From the NCBI GenBank assembly GCA_021772555.1, contig JAJFLT010000083.1, forward strand, positions 1 to 7,814: 7,814 bases of DNA, in the 5' to 3' direction. The number at the start of each line of letters is the position of its first letter. Position 1 is the stretch's first letter. The position numbers were made by a program, and so were the translations under genes. This DNA is from Opitutales bacterium. GTDB taxonomy: Bacteria > Verrucomicrobiota > Verrucomicrobiia > Opitutales > UBA2987. Below, in pieces: positions 5,908 through 7,814 of this stretch. The notes under the pieces were generated by a model. It did no database searches and was not told the DNA's origin. It saw only the letters and a program-made list of their open reading frames with translations.

Positions 5908-7377
5908 CTTCGCAGGCAAAAACTTAGCTGCCAATGCCACGACGGCCAAGTTCAAACCAAACCCCCAAACACCCGCGTAAATACCCAGAGGTTTGGCCGG
6001 CAGAGGCGCTCCCAGTTTCTGAGCCGCCATAAACCCAACCGTTACAACGGTTCCAACCACCATGCCCGCAAAAATGGCCCGCCCGCTTAAATGTTTCGTG
6101 TGCACTCCCAGGTAAATGGCTGGAACCATCTGCAGGAGCAGTTCCAGCTTAATCTCGATCAAACGAAAAATGGTGCTTTCCGATTGTATGGCCAGCAAAG
6201 CCATGGCGCCCATTATGAGCCAAGAGAGGATTTTACCCACCAGGGCCAATCGGGCTTGAGACGATGCGGGTTTGAACAACCGATACCAATCTTCGGTCAA
6301 GGATGAAGAGAGACTCAATAACGCGGAATCCACGGTGGACATGATTGCCGCAATGACGGCGGCCAAAAAGACAACCATGAAAATCTTGAATTGCGGGGTT
6401 TCCACGGCCAATAATTGGATCATGTGCAGAGAAATACGGTCGGTTGCGGCCCTATCGCTCTCCAGACCGGGCAGTAAGGCGGCACCCATCCAGCCTACGA
6501 AAACAATGAAAAAAGTGGTCACTATGGGCATCAGCGCCATCACCTGCAACGATCCCCGTAAAGTCGCTTCGCTGCGGGCGGCATAAATCCGCTGCACCCC
6601 ATGCGGGTAAACGGAAATACCGAGGCCGATCATGATAAGCGTGCTCAGCCATCCGAGCTTTTCCCTCCAATTCGGGGATTCCCAAAAGGTGGGATAATTG
6701 GTTTTCAAATCGACCGATAAAACCTTGTAGGAATCATAATGAAGGTTAAGAAACACAAAAATTATCAAGCAGCCTGATAATAGAAGCAATCCTTGCACCA
6801 CATCCGTCCAGGCCACACTGCGCAAACCGCCCAGCGTTTCGTAAAGCACCATAACGACGGACAAGGCGAGAATACCCTGCCACAAGACAAATCGTCCGCC
6901 CGAAGCGGTTTCAACCAACAAACCCATAGCGAGCAGGTTGGTCAGAATATAATTGCACAACGCTATCATGCCCAGGGCGCTCGCCCACAAGGACAAAGGC
7001 CGATGACCAAACCGATCCTGCAAAAAATCGGATGTTGTGATATACCGTTTTCTGGCCGAAAGCCGGTAGAGCTTCGGGGCGTAAATAAGGTATCCGCCAA
7101 TAACCATCATCATAAACATCGGGGCCATAATGAATTGAAACCCATCCCGGTAGGCCCGACCCGCATAACCAATCAATGTATTTCCGCTATATTGGGTCGC
7201 GAACAGCGTCATCAAAAGAACGAATGGCCCGAAATTTCTGCCACCCAGATAGAAATCGTCCATGCTCTTTTCTTTTTGCGCCAGCCGGCCCCAAACACCA
7301 AGCCCCAGGAGGAGGACGATATAACCTCCCACAAACAGGATGCCACCACCATCCAGTATGGCCGGCTCATCCCTCAT
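5899..7377 (-). CDS. Sodium:solute symporter (SSS family, PanF-like layout)
   Basis: The 492-residue integral membrane protein has about a dozen hydrophobic segments, as expected of the SSS family that imports solutes with Na+. Family marks are DFYLGGRNFGPF (41-52) before the second helix, TLFATQYSGNTLIG (57-70), YETLGGLRSVAWTDVVQG (179-196), YPHGVQRIYAARSEA (257-271) and AAIMSTVDSALLSLSSSLTE (343-362). In the last, Ser347 and Thr348 align with the Na+ ligands Ser340/Thr341 of PutP. The general layout is closest in my memory to the pantothenate carrier PanF, but that does not fix the substrate. Its ATG overlaps the end of the small membrane gene by 11 bases, so translation is probably coupled; there is no Shine-Dalgarno site. 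A 75-base gap follows before fabI, which has its own promoter-like box, so the symporter may or may not share a transcript with the lipid genes. Confidence 0.93.
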   Translation of the reverse strand: MRDEPAILDGGGILFVGGYIVLLLGLGVWGRLAQKEKSMDDFYLGGRNFGPFVLLMTLFATQYSGNTLIGYAGRAYRDGFQFIMAPMFMMMVIGGYLIYAPKLYRLSARKRYITTSDFLQDRFGHRPLSLWASALGMIALCNYILTNLLAMGLLVETASGGRFVLWQGILALSVVMVLYETLGGLRSVAWTDVVQGLLLLSGCLIIFVFLNLHYDSYKVLSVDLKTNYPTFWESPNWREKLGWLSTLIMIGLGISVYPHGVQRIYAARSEATLRGSLQVMALMPIVTTFFIVFVGWMGAALLPGLESDRAATDRISLHMIQLLAVETPQFKIFMVVFLAAVIAAIMSTVDSALLSLSSSLTEDWYRLFKPASSQARLALVGKILSWLIMGAMALLAIQSESTIFRLIEIKLELLLQMVPAIYLGVHTKHLSGRAIFAGMVVGTVVTVGFMAAQKLGAPLPAKPLGIYAGVWGFGLNLAVVALAAKFLPAKSR

Positions 7378-7642
7378 AATTATCTAATTGCGGATTATCC
7401 CGATCTTCCGCCATTGATTCCCAATATTTCCTCAATGCATAAACGATGAACAATGCGAATAAGACCGTTACTAGAAAAGTGTGCAAAGCCCAGTCTGGTA
7501 ATCCTTCATCTGAAGCGCTGGAACCCCCGATATAAAACCAGGGCACGGACGCCAGGAGGAAAAAACCCATAACCAGTAATAATCGCAAAGGAGTCATTGA
7601 TTCAAAATTTTCGAAATCCCATAATAAACCATTATAGTCCAT
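7367..7642 (-). CDS. Small two-helix membrane protein, probable partner of the symporter
   Basis: The 91-residue product has two hydrophobic segments: about residues 19-37 (LRLLLVMGFFLLASVPWFY) and 52-69 (ALHTFLVTVLFALFIVYA), linked by a loop with EGLPDW (46-51) and followed by a charged tail (RKYWESMAEDRDNPQ, 71-85). Small two-helix proteins of the YhdT (DUF997) and DUF3311 kind are known to be encoded just upstream of PanF-like and other SSS symporters; the PWFY and GLPDW phrases recall them, though I could not test membership. It overlaps the symporter start by 11 bases. The start is doubtful: the ATG at 7642 would be followed within four codons by a TATAAT box, and Met16 at 7597-7595 (MTPLRLLLVMGF) gives a more typical N-terminus, a 76-residue product and room for a leader. 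The gene is likely real; its function is not known. Confidence 0.72.
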   Translation of the reverse strand: MDYNGLLWDFENFESMTPLRLLLVMGFFLLASVPWFYIGGSSASDEGLPDWALHTFLVTVLFALFIVYALRKYWESMAEDRDNPQLDNYEG

Positions 7643-7658
7643 GCGGCCCTGGCCTCAA
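7631..7658 (-). promoter_or_regulatory. Candidate promoter for the small membrane protein and symporter
   Basis: TTGAGG (7658-7653) and a perfect TATAAT (7636-7631) are separated by 16 bases on the minus strand. Transcription from it would start near 7624, inside the longer reading of the small gene, and about 27 bases before Met16. It therefore supports the shorter start. Confidence 0.45.
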
Positions 7659-7670
7659 AACAATAAAAAT

Positions 7671-7696
7671 CCAAAAAAAAATAATTTTTTTTTTGG
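7671..7696. repeat. 26-bp A/T palindrome (A-tract, TAA, T-tract, flanked by CC and GG)
   Basis: CC, nine A, TAA, ten T, GG read almost the same on both strands. It lies about 20-30 bases upstream of the candidate symporter promoter on the minus strand. Possible roles are a promoter UP element or bent DNA, a bidirectional terminator, or an easily melted element of a replication origin. The structure is seen; the role is inferred. Confidence 0.6.
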
Positions 7697-7701
7697 AGGG
7701 T

Positions 7702-7792
7702 GGGGACATAAAGCGTTATTCACGATAGGGGGTGGGGGTTTTACCCTGATCCTAAGTGGCTCTTTTTTGGGGACATGCGCAGTTGTTCACAA
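7702..7792 (+). repeat. Direct repeat GGGGACAT-N6-TTRTTCAC with DnaA-box-like ends
   Basis: Two units, 7702-7725 and 7769-7792, share GGGGACAT, an identical six-base spacer length, and TTATTCACG (7716-7724) or TTGTTCACA (7783-7791); 17 of 24 positions agree. The nine-base ends each differ from the DnaA box TTATCCACA at two positions. A weaker match GTGCTCACA follows at 7794-7802. Between the units are two G5 runs (7728-7732, 7734-7738). The 7643-7814 stretch contains no gene that I can support. It may be an operator pair for an unknown regulator or part of an origin. Confidence 0.4.
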
Positions 7793-7814
7793 AGTGCTCA
7801 CAGGGAAAAGTTGA

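Noticed and set aside
6793..7449. 218-codon open frame on the plus strand
   Set aside because: It is antisense to the symporter, rich in His and Gln, and is the mirror of hydrophobic codons; no family is recognisable.
7698..7738. G-quadruplex from four G-runs on the plus strand
   Set aside because: The central loop is 22 bases, which makes a stable quadruplex doubtful.

Overview
The window reads as ordinary bacterial chromosome with tight gene packing. It contains seven protein genes that I can support plus one small membrane protein, and no tRNA, rRNA, CRISPR array or insertion sequence that I can see. The mix of an OleA/OleB pair, an S55 (SpoIVB-type) peptidase-domain protein, an SMP-30 lactonase and mostly absent Shine-Dalgarno sites fits the Verrucomicrobiota or a related Planctomycetes-Verrucomicrobia-Chlamydiae phylum. 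That assignment is an inference from gene content, not a match I could run.

Layout. Positions 1-393 (minus) hold the N-terminal part of an exported S55-domain protein that runs off the left edge. A 200-bp divergent intergenic region with promoter-like sequences on both strands separates it from a plus-strand pair: an SMP-30/gluconolactonase-family protein (594-1466) and a 4-alpha-glucanotransferase, malQ (1527-3062). Between these two lies an extended hairpin just upstream of the malQ ribosome binding site. malQ ends one base from the end of the next, convergent, gene.

The rest is on the minus strand. Read in the direction of transcription from the right edge it contains a small two-helix membrane protein (7642-7367), overlapping a sodium:solute symporter (7377-5899), then, after a 75-bp gap with a TATAAT box, a tight cassette of a divergent FabI-type enoyl-ACP reductase (5823-5017), an OleA-type thiolase (5005-3971) and an OleB-type alpha/beta hydrolase (3957-3064). 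The OleA and OleB proteins keep all their known catalytic residues. In the characterised pathway OleA condenses two fatty acyl groups to a beta-keto acid, OleD reduces it, OleC closes a beta-lactone and OleB releases CO2 to give a long-chain olefin. OleC and OleD are not in this window, and a FabI-like reductase takes the place beside oleA. This is the most interesting feature of the window.

The right end (7643-7814) has no gene. It contains a 26-bp A/T palindrome, G-rich runs and a spaced direct repeat whose units resemble DnaA boxes. It could be a regulatory region or the edge of a replication origin; the sequence alone does not decide.
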